Of a stretch of DNA of 64,000 bases, positions 9,253 to 18,839 are shown one piece after another. Location of the stretch: assembly GCA_902567635.1 (NCBI GenBank), contig CACFNV010000002.1, positions 1-64,000 of the forward strand. The letters run 5' to 3'. Numbering within the stretch: the first letter of the stretch is position 1; each line of letters opens with the position of its first letter. Under the pieces are notes generated by a model. That model made no database searches, was not told where the DNA came from, and saw only the letters and a program-made list of their open reading frames with translations. A program made the position numbers and the translations under genes. This DNA comes from an uncultured Alphaproteobacteria bacterium (lineage in GTDB: Bacteria > Pseudomonadota > Alphaproteobacteria > Rhodobacterales > Rhodobacteraceae).

Positions 9253-9792
9253 TTACGAATTCTCAGACTCCCTTGAGTCAAAAATTTTTACTCCAGAGTT
9301 CCATATTTCAGTCCACTCCACTTCACCAAGAATAGTATAATAAACCCAATTACCGTTCTTTTTTCCTTTTTTATAAAAGCCTTTTGTATAAACCCACCCA
9401 TCATAAGGATCTATGTATAACCACGGTCCTTCTAAGTTACCGTTACTAAAGGTAGACCTTATAAAAAGTTGCCCACCACTACTATACTCCTCTCTTACTC
9501 CATGTAAAACACCAAGTTTATAATTTTCGACCTGCTTAGGTTTACCATTATTATAATAATATTCCCACCTCCCAACTTTCTTTCCTTTTTCTAGATTACC
9601 TTTTTCTTTTAAGTGACCATTTCCCCAGTAGATAATTATTTTCCCTTCGAATGGTGTATCTCTAAATTTTTCAAAGTATATCTTGTTTCTCTCTACTAGG
9701 TTACTCCAAGTAAAAGTTCTAGTTAATCCGTACTCAAAAAATGTTAAGTATATTGGAATTGTGAAAACAAATAGTAGTTGAACTTTTTTCAT
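9253..9792 (-). CDS. MORN-variant / YwqK-like repeat protein
   Basis: G-x-W-x-Y-Y-x-N-G-x-x repeats (KVGRWEYYYNNGKPKQVENYKLG…). Confidence 0.7.
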   Translation of the reverse strand: MKKVQLLFVFTIPIYLTFFEYGLTRTFTWSNLVERNKIYFEKFRDTPFEGKIIIYWGNGHLKEKGNLEKGKKVGRWEYYYNNGKPKQVENYKLGVLHGVREEYSSGGQLFIRSTFSNGNLEGPWLYIDPYDGWVYTKGFYKKGKKNGNWVYYTILGEVEWTEIWNSGVKIFDSRESENS

Positions 9793-10098
9793 TGAACTGA
9801 TGAATGCTGATATATTGATAGAACTGTGAAACTGTTAAAAAGATTTCTTAATTGTATAATAAGTTTATTAACATAGTTTAAACAATAATCGAAAAGCTCT
9901 TCAATCGTGTTGTAGTTTCTCCGATTAAAATCATTTAAATCCATCCGTTAACTTATTTTTGAAAAATAACCCTCAAACTTCTTTAGCTTAGAAAATTATA
10001 CTCTACCACTATCAAGTTTTAAAATGAAGTAATAGACAAAAAGTCTAAAGCAAAATATGATTAAATAGTTCAAGAAATAAACTAATAAGGAGAGCAGA

Positions 10099-10455
10099 AT
10101 GAACATCGATCAAATATTAATTGCAGCAAATAACAGGATAGGTGACGTGTACAAGACCCTTTATGTATCAATAGCAAGTTACCTAATTATTATTCTCGGT
10201 TTAACTAACTCAGATAGTGGAGAGGTTGATTTAATCTGTGCTGTTTTGGCAGTCGCAATAGGTATTATTCAAATTGCAGCAGGAGACGGTGCTATTAGAG
10301 ACATAGCAGCTTTACGCGAAGATATGCCTAAAGAAATGGAAAACTCTAATTTTGCAGACAGTTGGAGAGGTCAGCCCATTCCATTGTTCAGAGCATTAAA
10401 TTTTCTTGTGCCAATTTTTATATCTGGATCAATCTTGATGACGATATACATGTAG
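10099..10455 (+). CDS. Hypothetical membrane protein
   Basis: 118 aa ORF preceded by AGGAGAG ribosome-binding site; multiple TM segments. Confidence 0.6.
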   Translation: MNIDQILIAANNRIGDVYKTLYVSIASYLIIILGLTNSDSGEVDLICAVLAVAIGIIQIAAGDGAIRDIAALREDMPKEMENSNFADSWRGQPIPLFRALNFLVPIFISGSILMTIYM

Positions 10456-10647
10456 AGACAAGCTTTTAACAAAGTGGCTTATTACAATTATATAAATCTA
10501 GATTTAATATTTATTTAAGTGAGCCACTTTACATAGGTGTGTTTATTGTTAATTTAATATCACCAAAAGTTGAATAAACGGACTAGAAAAGGGGTTTAAC
10601 AGTAATTATTGAAACATTCATCCAACTGTTTATAACCCCATCAAAAT

Positions 10648-11055
10648 TCATTTTTCCTCAGACAAAAAAGAATCTTCAATTGACGTAAAATAAATCATTC
10701 CTAAAATTAGACCCTGTATAATAAAAAAGACGGGTGATACAATATAGAATATAATTAAGTAAAACAGGTCTTTGTTAACTTGCATGGGACTGATTATTTC
10801 TCCAATGAAACCGATTCCAATAAAGGATAAAACTAAAGGTAGGTAAGTTACTTTCCCAAACGGGAGGAACTTATAAAGAAGGTAAGAGTTAACAAAATAC
10901 GCTACTGAAAATAACATAAATACTAAACCGCCTATGTCTATCACCGAGGGTGTCATTGGAGAGGAGTTCGAGGATGCTTGATAACCTCCCCAAGCCATTA
11001 TCGACAGCAATATTATTGCATTTGATATAATTAACTTCCGAAATACATTTTTCAT
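10648..11055 (-). CDS. Hypothetical membrane protein
   Basis: 135 aa, about four TM segments. Confidence 0.5.
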   Translation of the reverse strand: MKNVFRKLIISNAIILLSIMAWGGYQASSNSSPMTPSVIDIGGLVFMLFSVAYFVNSYLLYKFLPFGKVTYLPLVLSFIGIGFIGEIISPMQVNKDLFYLIIFYIVSPVFFIIQGLILGMIYFTSIEDSFLSEEK

Positions 11056-11076
11056 AGAAACTCCCCTAAATATGAA

Positions 11077-11451
11077 CTAGCTACTACTAAGACTACAATG
11101 AGGTGATCGTTTGAACTTCCAATCAGCAAACTGATTATAGCAAATATTTAAAGCTTGATTGAGTATTGGTAATGAGGCTACTAAAGCGGCAAAGCGCCAC
11201 CATTTAATGTTAGACCATATTACAATAAATGCATCAAAGCCAACGGTAAGTTTCTTTTTACTATCTAAAACATGCAACCTCCTTAAGGCGATTGATTGAG
11301 AAACATTTATTTCCTGTAGATATTTAGGCTCTGTAGCAATATCCCTCCAAAGGAAAGTGTTTATCGGTGCTATAGCTTTGTAATAGGCTATCTCTTTCTT
11401 GCACAAACTACATTTGCCGTCAAAATAAACGCTTATCACTTTACTCTCCAT
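11077..11451 (-). CDS. DCC-family (DUF393) thiol-disulfide oxidoreductase-like protein
   Basis: VYFDGKCSLCKKEIAYYK matches DxxCxxC DCC signature. Confidence 0.8.
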   Translation of the reverse strand: MESKVISVYFDGKCSLCKKEIAYYKAIAPINTFLWRDIATEPKYLQEINVSQSIALRRLHVLDSKKKLTVGFDAFIVIWSNIKWWRFAALVASLPILNQALNICYNQFADWKFKRSPHCSLSSS

Positions 11452-11702
11452 CTAAAAACTTCGTTTATACAAAAAAGCCTTCCAAATCTACAGTTATTTT
11501 TATCTCTACAAACTCTTTCGTGTTTACTATTTTCCCAGCAATCTGTAGAGATGGGACTTCCATACTTAATAACGAACCTTTCCCAGGTATTGTCCATTGA
11601 CAATAATGCGACTGAGGGTAAAACAAACATCAATAATACGATAGTCATGAAGGCCAAACCTAAACCTTTATTGTTATTCTCTTCTTCCATTTTTGCTCTC
11701 AT
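11436..11702 (-). CDS. Hypothetical membrane-anchored protein
   Basis: 88 aa, one TM, Cys-containing C-terminus; overlaps 5' end of DCC gene by 16 nt. Confidence 0.45.
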   Translation of the reverse strand: MRAKMEEENNNKGLGLAFMTIVLLMFVLPSVALLSMDNTWERFVIKYGSPISTDCWENSKHERVCRDKNNCRFGRLFCINEVFRWRVK

Positions 11703-11913
11703 TGAACCTACTCAGGTTGGATGTAGTTTTATTGAGTGCGATGTCAAAATATTTGTCTATTCAATATAAGATATTTATTGCGTAGCATGAGAATTTTTCG
11801 TATTCATCTCCGTCCCTCAAACTCACGAACTGAGTTATAGTAATCTGCCGTAAGTTTTCAAAGCTGTAGATAAAAAATGGAGACTGTCTTGCCGGCACCT
11901 ACAACTTATTTTG

Positions 11914-13794
11914 TTACAGAGCGCCTTTAAACAACTCCTGTCCTTGGTAAGTTTTCAGTTGGAGTTTAGAAGCTGAAGGAGTACCAATGAAACCACCTGA
12001 CTGACGTTGCCAATATCTGAAATAAAGTCCTTTTTTTGCTAACAGAGATTTATGCGTTCCTTCTTCTATAATACAACCTTTATCCATAACAATGATTCTA
12101 TCCATTGTACTTAGTGTCGATAGCCTATGAGCAATAGCCAAAACTGTTTTCCCTTTCATAACTTTTGTCAAGGCACCTTGAATAGAAGCCTCCACTTCAC
12201 TGTCGAGTGCACTAGTTGCTTCATCTAGAACAAGAATAGGAGCGTTCTTTAAAATTGCTCTTGCAAGAGCAATCCTTTGTCTTTGACCCCCTGATAACTT
12301 AACTCCTTGCTCACCCAAATGAGCGTCATATCCTTTTCTTCCTTTGTGATCTTGAAGTTGTAAAATAAAATCATGAGCCTCAGCTTTTTTAGCAGCATGG
12401 ATTATGTCTTTATTACTTGCACTATACTGACCGTAAGCAATATTTTCCCTAGCAGAACGATTGAACAGAGCAGTTTCCTGAGTTACCATTCCTATCTGTC
12501 GTCGGATACTCGCTTGGGTTACTTTTTTTACATCATGATTATCAATAAATACGGAACCAGATTCTGTATCATAAAGCCTAAGCAATAATGAAACTAAAGT
12601 TGATTTTCCTGCGCCGGAGGCACCTACCAAACCAATCTTTTCTTTTGGTGCAATTTGAATGGAAACATTTTCTACGCCGTTGACATTCCGGCCATATGCG
12701 AAACAGACCTGATCAAATACTATACCACCACCACTAATTTTAAGTTTTTTCGCAGTTGCTGAGTCTTTTAAGTCGTGGGGAGGCGATAATGTTTTAATCC
12801 CATCTTCTATTTCACCAAGATTAGCGTATAAAGCCATTAGAGTATAGCTTACCCAGCCCGTCATTTGAGATAGTCTAAGAGATATTGCCCCGGCTGCTGC
12901 AATATCGCCAGCAGAAACATTGCCTGTATTCCAAAACCACAGACTTCCCCCAACCATTACTACTGGTAATATTCCAGCCAAAGTGTTTAGGCAAAAACGA
13001 AACCACGCTGCGATCAAGCCATAATCAATTGATCGGTCTCTGAATCCCTCCATAGCTAAAAGGGCAGCTCGGTCCTCATGTTTGTCATGAGCAAATAGCT
13101 TTACCGTTTTTATGTTTGTAACTGTATCAACAATTTGGCCGGTAACTAAGGCACGAGCACCAGCCTTTTTTAATGAGCGTTTTCTGATTTTTGGCATAAA
13201 ATATCGAATCAGCAACAAGTAGAATACAAGCCAAAGACCAAGTGCAAAAGCTAGGTATATGTTAACGGAAGTTAACAGCAAGCAAGCGCCAATTACGGAT
13301 GCAAGCGCCAATAAAACTGTAAAAAGTAACTCAACAACCACATCAGTTACAGCACGAGCTGTCTGCATTTCCTTTTGAGCTATTCGACCAGCAAAATCAT
13401 TATCGAAAAATTCGATAGAATGACCTAGAGTCCAACGGTGTATCCTAGATAATACTAGATTGAAAACATTAGGTGAAACCATTACTGTTTGCATAAAGGA
13501 AAACCCACCGAATATAATTGGGCGAAGCACTAGAAAAAAAATTAAGCCTGCAGTAAATAGCCAAATTTCTTCTCCCAGAGGGTTCTCTGGTGAAGATTGT
13601 AAGGCAGTGTCAATTAATGCACCCAAAATTAGAACAGCAGAAACTTCAAAAATGCCGGTAATAATGGCTATCAAACCTGAAAGTGTTAAGAGTGGGAAAC
13701 AGCCTGATAAAGCCCAGAGAAGAAAAGAACCTATTGTACTAGGAGGTGGACTGAGCGCGGGTGTATTATAATTGATCCAGTTCCAAGGTTTCAT
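11914..13794 (-). CDS. ABC exporter, fused permease/ATPase
   Basis: GASGAGKSTL, LSGGQRQRIALARAIL, DEATSALD plus 6-TM N-terminal domain. Confidence 0.9.
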   Translation of the reverse strand: MKPWNWINYNTPALSPPPSTIGSFLLWALSGCFPLLTLSGLIAIITGIFEVSAVLILGALIDTALQSSPENPLGEEIWLFTAGLIFFLVLRPIIFGGFSFMQTVMVSPNVFNLVLSRIHRWTLGHSIEFFDNDFAGRIAQKEMQTARAVTDVVVELLFTVLLALASVIGACLLLTSVNIYLAFALGLWLVFYLLLIRYFMPKIRKRSLKKAGARALVTGQIVDTVTNIKTVKLFAHDKHEDRAALLAMEGFRDRSIDYGLIAAWFRFCLNTLAGILPVVMVGGSLWFWNTGNVSAGDIAAAGAISLRLSQMTGWVSYTLMALYANLGEIEDGIKTLSPPHDLKDSATAKKLKISGGGIVFDQVCFAYGRNVNGVENVSIQIAPKEKIGLVGASGAGKSTLVSLLLRLYDTESGSVFIDNHDVKKVTQASIRRQIGMVTQETALFNRSARENIAYGQYSASNKDIIHAAKKAEAHDFILQLQDHKGRKGYDAHLGEQGVKLSGGQRQRIALARAILKNAPILVLDEATSALDSEVEASIQGALTKVMKGKTVLAIAHRLSTLSTMDRIIVMDKGCIIEEGTHKSLLAKKGLYFRYWQRQSGGFIGTPSASKLQLKTYQGQELFKGAL

Positions 13795-14030
13795 TAGAAG
13801 GCAAACTATCTTTCTTCTGCTATGAGAGATGTTTTATAGTCAATATGTCGCTGTTGACGTACGTAACCAAGTTTGGTCATTAAAGCTTGCTAACTAACTC
13901 ATTAAAACATCTTAGTTTAAAATATCATACTTTTAGATAATTCTTTTTCAAAAAAAAAAAAGCGAGTGATTAAATATTTGCTAAAACTATTATATAATTT
14001 CCCCTATACTAAATCAATTCTCATGAAAAA

Positions 14031-14960
14031 ATGATACGAAACAAAACTAAAATCCCCTGGATAACTCATCCCGATTACGATATACCTCTTCCTAGCGGGC
14101 ATAGGTTTACTTCAACAAAATTTTCAGATTTGTTTAATGAAATGAAAAATTCTAGTGAACATGATGCGGCAGAAATTTTTCAACCGAATAAAGCAAATGT
14201 GAAACAGGTATCTATTGCCCACGACCCGGATTACATTCAGAGAGTGAAATTAGGAACTCTCACAGATCATGAACTAAGAAGGCTAGGTCTTTCATGGAGT
14301 CCGGAATTGGCTATTAGGTCATTTTTAGCAGTAAATGGTACCTTGCTCGCTGCTAGGCTAGCACTAGAAAAAGGTATTGCATGCCATCTAGCAGGCGGTA
14401 CTCATCACGCTCACTATGAATTTGGTTCTGGATTTTGTGTTTTTAACGATTTGGCATATACCTCCTTAACTTTATTAAAAAATAAGGAATTGGAAAAGCT
14501 GTTGATTTTAGATTGCGATGTCCATCAAGGAGATGGAACTGCCAGAATATTAAGTTCAGAAAAAAATGTTTTTACGTGCTCTCTGCATTCAGAAAAAAAT
14601 TTTCCTGCTCGAAAAGCAGAAAGTGATCTGGATATTGGTTTAGATGATGAAATTGAGTGGGATGCATATAGAGAACAGCTTATTTTTGCATTAAGAAAAA
14701 TTCTTGAGTTATTTCTACCTGATCTTGTTTTATATGTTGCTGGTGTGGACGTGCATACTAATGATAAGCTAGGTAGACTAAATATTGATGATGATGGCTT
14801 GATGCAAAGAGAATTATTAATTTTGGACTTTTTCAAGAAAGAGGGGATCCCAATAGCAACGGTCATCGGTGGCGGTTATTCGAATGATAAAATAGAGTTA
14901 GCTAGACGGCATTCAAATGTTTTGAAAGCAGCTTACAATATTTGGATTGCTAATATTTAA
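14031..14960 (+). CDS. histone-deacetylase-superfamily hydrolase
   Basis: GGTHHAHYEFGSGFCVFND, LDCDVHQGDGTA, AGVDVHTNDKLG metal/active-site motifs. Confidence 0.88.
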   Translation: MIRNKTKIPWITHPDYDIPLPSGHRFTSTKFSDLFNEMKNSSEHDAAEIFQPNKANVKQVSIAHDPDYIQRVKLGTLTDHELRRLGLSWSPELAIRSFLAVNGTLLAARLALEKGIACHLAGGTHHAHYEFGSGFCVFNDLAYTSLTLLKNKELEKLLILDCDVHQGDGTARILSSEKNVFTCSLHSEKNFPARKAESDLDIGLDDEIEWDAYREQLIFALRKILELFLPDLVLYVAGVDVHTNDKLGRLNIDDDGLMQRELLILDFFKKEGIPIATVIGGGYSNDKIELARRHSNVLKAAYNIWIANI

Positions 14961-14980
14961 ACCAAAATTACTCTCAGATT

Positions 14981-16126
14981 TCAGGTTAGGTTGTTTAATT
15001 TCAACAAATAAGGTATTTTTTTCTTGAAGTGAAAAAAGCCTTTGTTAGCGAAGGGAAAGGCGTGTCTATCCCAATCTCTCATGAAAAAAATAGGAGTTAT
15101 TTGTGCCTTTTTAAGTTTTTCAATCAACTCTCTTTTATTAAGTATTTCGTTACCAATAGTTTCGTACGGAAAAATTACTTTGTTGAATTTATAATTCCTT
15201 GCCCAATCAATTAATTGATTGTAATTGCAAAACACCTTTACTCTTGGTGTCTTACTTATTGTTTCATCCATAATCCTCTTTTCAAAACTATTGACAACTT
15301 CACTTCTTGAATTTTTTTTATCCTCTTCAATATAAATACACCGCTCGAATGTAATTTTTTTAGCTTCAAATAACTTGTCCAAAGACAGGTCATTTTTAGT
15401 TAAAACTAAGCCAACATTATCTTGATTTTCAAGATTTAAGATTCTAGGTAGATAAAAATTTATTGCCTCTCTAACTGATGGTTCGTTTCTTACTGGCATC
15501 GGTTTTTCGTTTAATTGATTAATAGGGTGGAACCGATTTTTTGTGAAGAATTTAATGTTATCTGCCTTCGCGATATAAGGTTTGCCAATTGTTTGTATTC
15601 CTGCAACCCATCGCCAACCCAGTGTATTAGATGCTGGACACCAGTCTAAAAGGTTGCGTTTAAAAAAGTTGGCACCCGAAACCCACGGTTTATTAAGTGT
15701 AAAAATCCATATGCTTGCATACCACATTCTTGCATGATTGTGTAAATATCCAGTTTCAATGAGTTCTTCTGTCCAGTGATCAAAACACTTTATACCCGTT
15801 TTATTTGGGATAGCAACTTGACTCGTCACATTATTGACTTGCGTATATACCCATGGATGTAATTCTAACCAACCTCTCCAGTAAGTTCTCCAAAAAACCT
15901 CTTGGATAAACTTTTCAATTTTACCTATTTTATGATTTTTAAGAGCTACCCTAATAACTTCATTTTCAGAAATAATCCTCCTGTTTATGTAAGGAGATAA
16001 TGTAGAAACATTATTGTGAGGTTGGCCATAGTCAAAGTTTCTATCCTTTGAATAATTACTTAGTTTGTCTTCACAAAATGAATTTAAGGCCACTGAAATA
16101 TCATTTTTCTTACTAGGAAAATGCAT
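14981..16126 (-). CDS. photolyase/cryptochrome-like protein; FAD-binding domain N-terminal, apparent alpha/beta domain C-terminal
   Basis: FIQEVFWRTYWRGWLELHP, GYLHNHARMWYASIWIF, ASNTLGWRWVAGIQTIGKPYIA. Confidence 0.8.
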   Translation of the reverse strand: MHFPSKKNDISVALNSFCEDKLSNYSKDRNFDYGQPHNNVSTLSPYINRRIISENEVIRVALKNHKIGKIEKFIQEVFWRTYWRGWLELHPWVYTQVNNVTSQVAIPNKTGIKCFDHWTEELIETGYLHNHARMWYASIWIFTLNKPWVSGANFFKRNLLDWCPASNTLGWRWVAGIQTIGKPYIAKADNIKFFTKNRFHPINQLNEKPMPVRNEPSVREAINFYLPRILNLENQDNVGLVLTKNDLSLDKLFEAKKITFERCIYIEEDKKNSRSEVVNSFEKRIMDETISKTPRVKVFCNYNQLIDWARNYKFNKVIFPYETIGNEILNKRELIEKLKKAQITPIFFMRDWDRHAFPFANKGFFHFKKKIPYLLKLNNLT

Positions 16127-16194
16127 ATTATTAATTTTTTTCTAAGCTTAAAATAGGATTGTTGTCATTTGAGTACAACACTACTTTGATTAAG

Positions 16195-16290
16195 TTAGAA
16201 ACCTATTAGAATTATAATCATCACTAAACCAAGCGCTCCCCATAGAAAAGGTGATAATTCATTTTCTAATATCCATTTTAACCACGACAT
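16195..16290 (-). CDS. 31-aa predicted small membrane protein MSWLKWILENELSPFLWGALGLVMIIILIGF
   Basis: Manual reading: ATG (cat 16288-16290) to TAA (tta 16195-16197); amphipathic start plus one TM helix; not in ORF track. Confidence 0.45.
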   Translation of the reverse strand: MSWLKWILENELSPFLWGALGLVMIIILIGF

Positions 16291-16470
16291 ATTGTTGTAC
16301 CTTGATAGTTAACTGATAACCATTAGATAGGGCATTAATACATTAAGTCCAGATTGAAAAAAATGTTAACAATGACCCAAAAAACTTTTCTTATAAGTAA
16401 AGTTCTATCAATAATATTATTAATATTTTATTATAGGGATCTTAATTGAAAATAAGCTGAGATAATCAGA

Positions 16471-16896
16471 ATGAAAAAAAAAGTTTATATCGCAGGGCCC
16501 TTGTTTAACCAACATGAAAGGCAGTATCTCGAAGATATAGCAAAGCATTTAGAGAGCAATGGGTTAGAATGTTTTCTACCACACCGAGATTTAAAAGGAG
16601 TTGAGGAATCTGAGTTGACGACAACAGAAATGAGCCAAGAAACCAAAGATAAAATTTTCAGTATTGATTTAAATGCTCTTAAAAGTGCTGATATTACTGT
16701 TGCGTTAATAACAGGTTGGGATATTGATTCTGGAACATCAGCAGAAATTGGATACACATATGCGAGGAACAAACCTATTATTGCAGTTGATGCCTCAGAG
16801 CGAAGGTTTAGAAATTTGTTTGTTGAAGGTATGATATATAAAAAGGTTCACAATATTGGTCAAATAATCACAGCAATTAAAGAGGCTACTTCTTAA
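16471..16896 (+). CDS. nucleoside 2-deoxyribosyltransferase family protein
   Basis: YIAGPLFNQHER…DIDSGTSAEIGYTYARNKPIIAV. Confidence 0.85.
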   Translation: MKKKVYIAGPLFNQHERQYLEDIAKHLESNGLECFLPHRDLKGVEESELTTTEMSQETKDKIFSIDLNALKSADITVALITGWDIDSGTSAEIGYTYARNKPIIAVDASERRFRNLFVEGMIYKKVHNIGQIITAIKEATS

Positions 16897-17042
16897 ATAG
16901 TTTTTGCTTATTAAACAAACCTTAATTGATAAAGTTTTTTTGATTTTAAACGTTCTTTATTTATTTAAATAATTTCTATGTTAAAAAACTGAGAATCAAG
17001 AGGGGATTTAAAAAAATACTAAATAAAGTGAAAATTTAAAAT

Positions 17043-17684
17043 TTGAAAAATTTACAAAAGAGTTTGGTTAAAAACCTTTTATGGGAAATAGTAAAGTTTC
17101 TGGAATTTAATATAGAGGGAAGGCCAGAACGTGAAATTTTAGCAATGTTGAGCTTGGTTGTTTCTGGAAACTGTCAGTACTCATATCAAATACCCAATAA
17201 ACCACCAAAGGAAGAATCTCTTCTTACAGCATTAAATCAAATTAATAATGACAAATTAATACCAATTAAAAACTCACTTCTTTCAGCAATTAATCAACTC
17301 AAATGGAATATTGATGACGGTTTGTTTTACGAAACAAGCTCTGAAATTGGTAGGAGCTACCTGAATGGCAACATGCATACAGAGCTTATTGGACCAAAAA
17401 ATGGAGTATTTAAGCACGATGACCTGAGATTAGGCTTTTTTTTGTTGGAACCAAAAATATTCTATAAGGATCATAAACACGAAGCTCCGGAGCTATATTT
17501 AAGCTTATCCAACGGTACCTCTTGGAGGTTTGAAACAATGAAATGGGTTAATAAAAAGGCAGGCAGCATAATATATAATAAACCATTTAGAGTGCATGCC
17601 ATGAAGGTTAGTAGTCAACCTTTCTTAGCAGTTTGGTGCTGGCCACATAATTCACTAAAAAAGTGTATTGTGGTGCATAGGTAA
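17043..17684 (+). CDS. cupin protein resembling the DMSP lyase family (DddL/DddQ-like)
   Basis: ELIGPKNGVFKHDDLRLGFFLLEPKIFYKDHKHEAPELYLSLSNGTSW…IYNKPFRVHAMKVSSQPFLAVWCW: HxH…ExY…H ligand pattern and family layout; TTG start reported by ORF track. Confidence 0.6.
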   Translation: MKNLQKSLVKNLLWEIVKFLEFNIEGRPEREILAMLSLVVSGNCQYSYQIPNKPPKEESLLTALNQINNDKLIPIKNSLLSAINQLKWNIDDGLFYETSSEIGRSYLNGNMHTELIGPKNGVFKHDDLRLGFFLLEPKIFYKDHKHEAPELYLSLSNGTSWRFETMKWVNKKAGSIIYNKPFRVHAMKVSSQPFLAVWCWPHNSLKKCIVVHR

Positions 17685-17819
17685 ATAGGAACTAATAAAA
17701 TTGATTTGTAATGGTTGAGTTCTTTTGTAGAAAAAAATAGGTTTTTTATAATCAATAAAATCGTATAAAATTATTTTGTTTAAAATTAATTAAAAATACA
17801 ACTTGAAAGGTAGTATATA

Positions 17820-18089
17820 TTGGGGAAGTGGCTTTCTCTCTTTTTTATATTTTTACTCTTTGCAAGCTCAGTTTTTGGGGGCTCTGTAGAAGAAAGAAGT
17901 ATGGAGCATACCCGAATAACCAGTAAGGAATGTTTAGAGGTTCTTGAAAAAGGAAATGTCTTAAGGCAAAACGGTCAAAATTTCTTTCGTATAATTTACA
18001 AGGGTTATTCATATATAGTGAATGTAAAGTATATGGGATCCGTGAGAAACTTTAAATGTGATGAAAAAATGAAGCTTATAGCAAACTAA
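17820..18089 (+). CDS. small secreted protein
   Basis: 89 aa with N-terminal signal sequence; TTG start. Confidence 0.45.
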   Translation: MGKWLSLFFIFLLFASSVFGGSVEERSMEHTRITSKECLEVLEKGNVLRQNGQNFFRIIYKGYSYIVNVKYMGSVRNFKCDEKMKLIAN

Positions 18090-18287
18090 AATTAGCAGTA
18101 CTAGATCTCTTTACCACAAGGAACATTAGGATATAGTGAAGTGCTAGTGTCAATTTATATTCCTATTGCTTTAAAAATTATTTTGTTAATGAGCAAAGTT
18201 AAAAAAATAATATGAGAAAACTGTTTTAATTTTTGTGAAAATTTGTTAAGCTTAAAGTATCAAAATTGAACTAATAGGGCTAAGCTT

Positions 18288-18545
18288 ATGAAAATTTTTC
18301 TTTTTGTACCATTATTACTTACTTTAGTCAGCTCTCAGGTATTTGCTGGAGGAGACTGTGCTTCTAAAACGGCTGCTTTTACCACGAAGATAAACAAAGC
18401 TTTGGAGCTAGCATCTTTGGATAGCGAGACTGTTCAAAGGATCAATAAGCTGACTTCTGATTGTCACTTTGAATATAACGTTGGAATGTCAACTTATCAG
18501 ACAAACTCATGTAAAGAAGCACTGGATTTGTTGGGTATAAATTAA
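18288..18545 (+). CDS. small secreted Cys-containing protein
   Basis: Signal peptide …SSQVFAGGDC; three Cys in mature part. Confidence 0.55.
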   Translation: MKIFLFVPLLLTLVSSQVFAGGDCASKTAAFTTKINKALELASLDSETVQRINKLTSDCHFEYNVGMSTYQTNSCKEALDLLGIN

Positions 18546-18554
18546 ATCGTTTCT

Positions 18555-18593
18555 GATCAAACAATTGATGGCCTTTCGATTGATTGTTTGATC
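18555..18593. terminator. Inverted repeat downstream of 18288-18545
   Basis: gatcaaacaat … attgtttgatc (11-bp arms); no U-tract. Confidence 0.4.
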
Positions 18594-18680
18594 CCTGAAA
18601 ACTAAACAGAATAAACAATGTCGTTTTATAGATTTATCAAGTAAAGTTATGATTGGAAATATTTTAGCTGGTAATCAATA

Positions 18681-18776
18681 ATGAGTAACATTGATGTTTT
18701 TATGTCAATAAAGGCAGTGGCTATTCTTGGTTTTGCAACCTATATGTACTGGAAATCGTCCAAGCCAAAAAAGTAA
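18681..18776 (+). CDS. 31-aa predicted small membrane protein MSNIDVFMSIKAVAILGFATYMYWKSSKPKK
   Basis: Manual reading ATG 18681 to TAA 18774-18776; one TM plus basic tail; not in ORF track. Confidence 0.4.
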   Translation: MSNIDVFMSIKAVAILGFATYMYWKSSKPKK

Positions 18777-18839
18777 AAATTGCTTATTAACGAATGTTTT
18801 TCTAAATGTTCATAAGTTTAACTTACTAAAACTATATTT

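Noticed and set aside
9253-9792. YwqK-like protein as half of a toxin-antitoxin system
   Set aside because: No adjacent candidate toxin; MORN-variant repeats alone do not support a TA call.
10471-10530. AAAGTGGCT…AGCCACTTT inverted repeat as a terminator
   Set aside because: 9-bp arms separated by about 42 nt of AT-rich sequence with no U-tract; could be chance.
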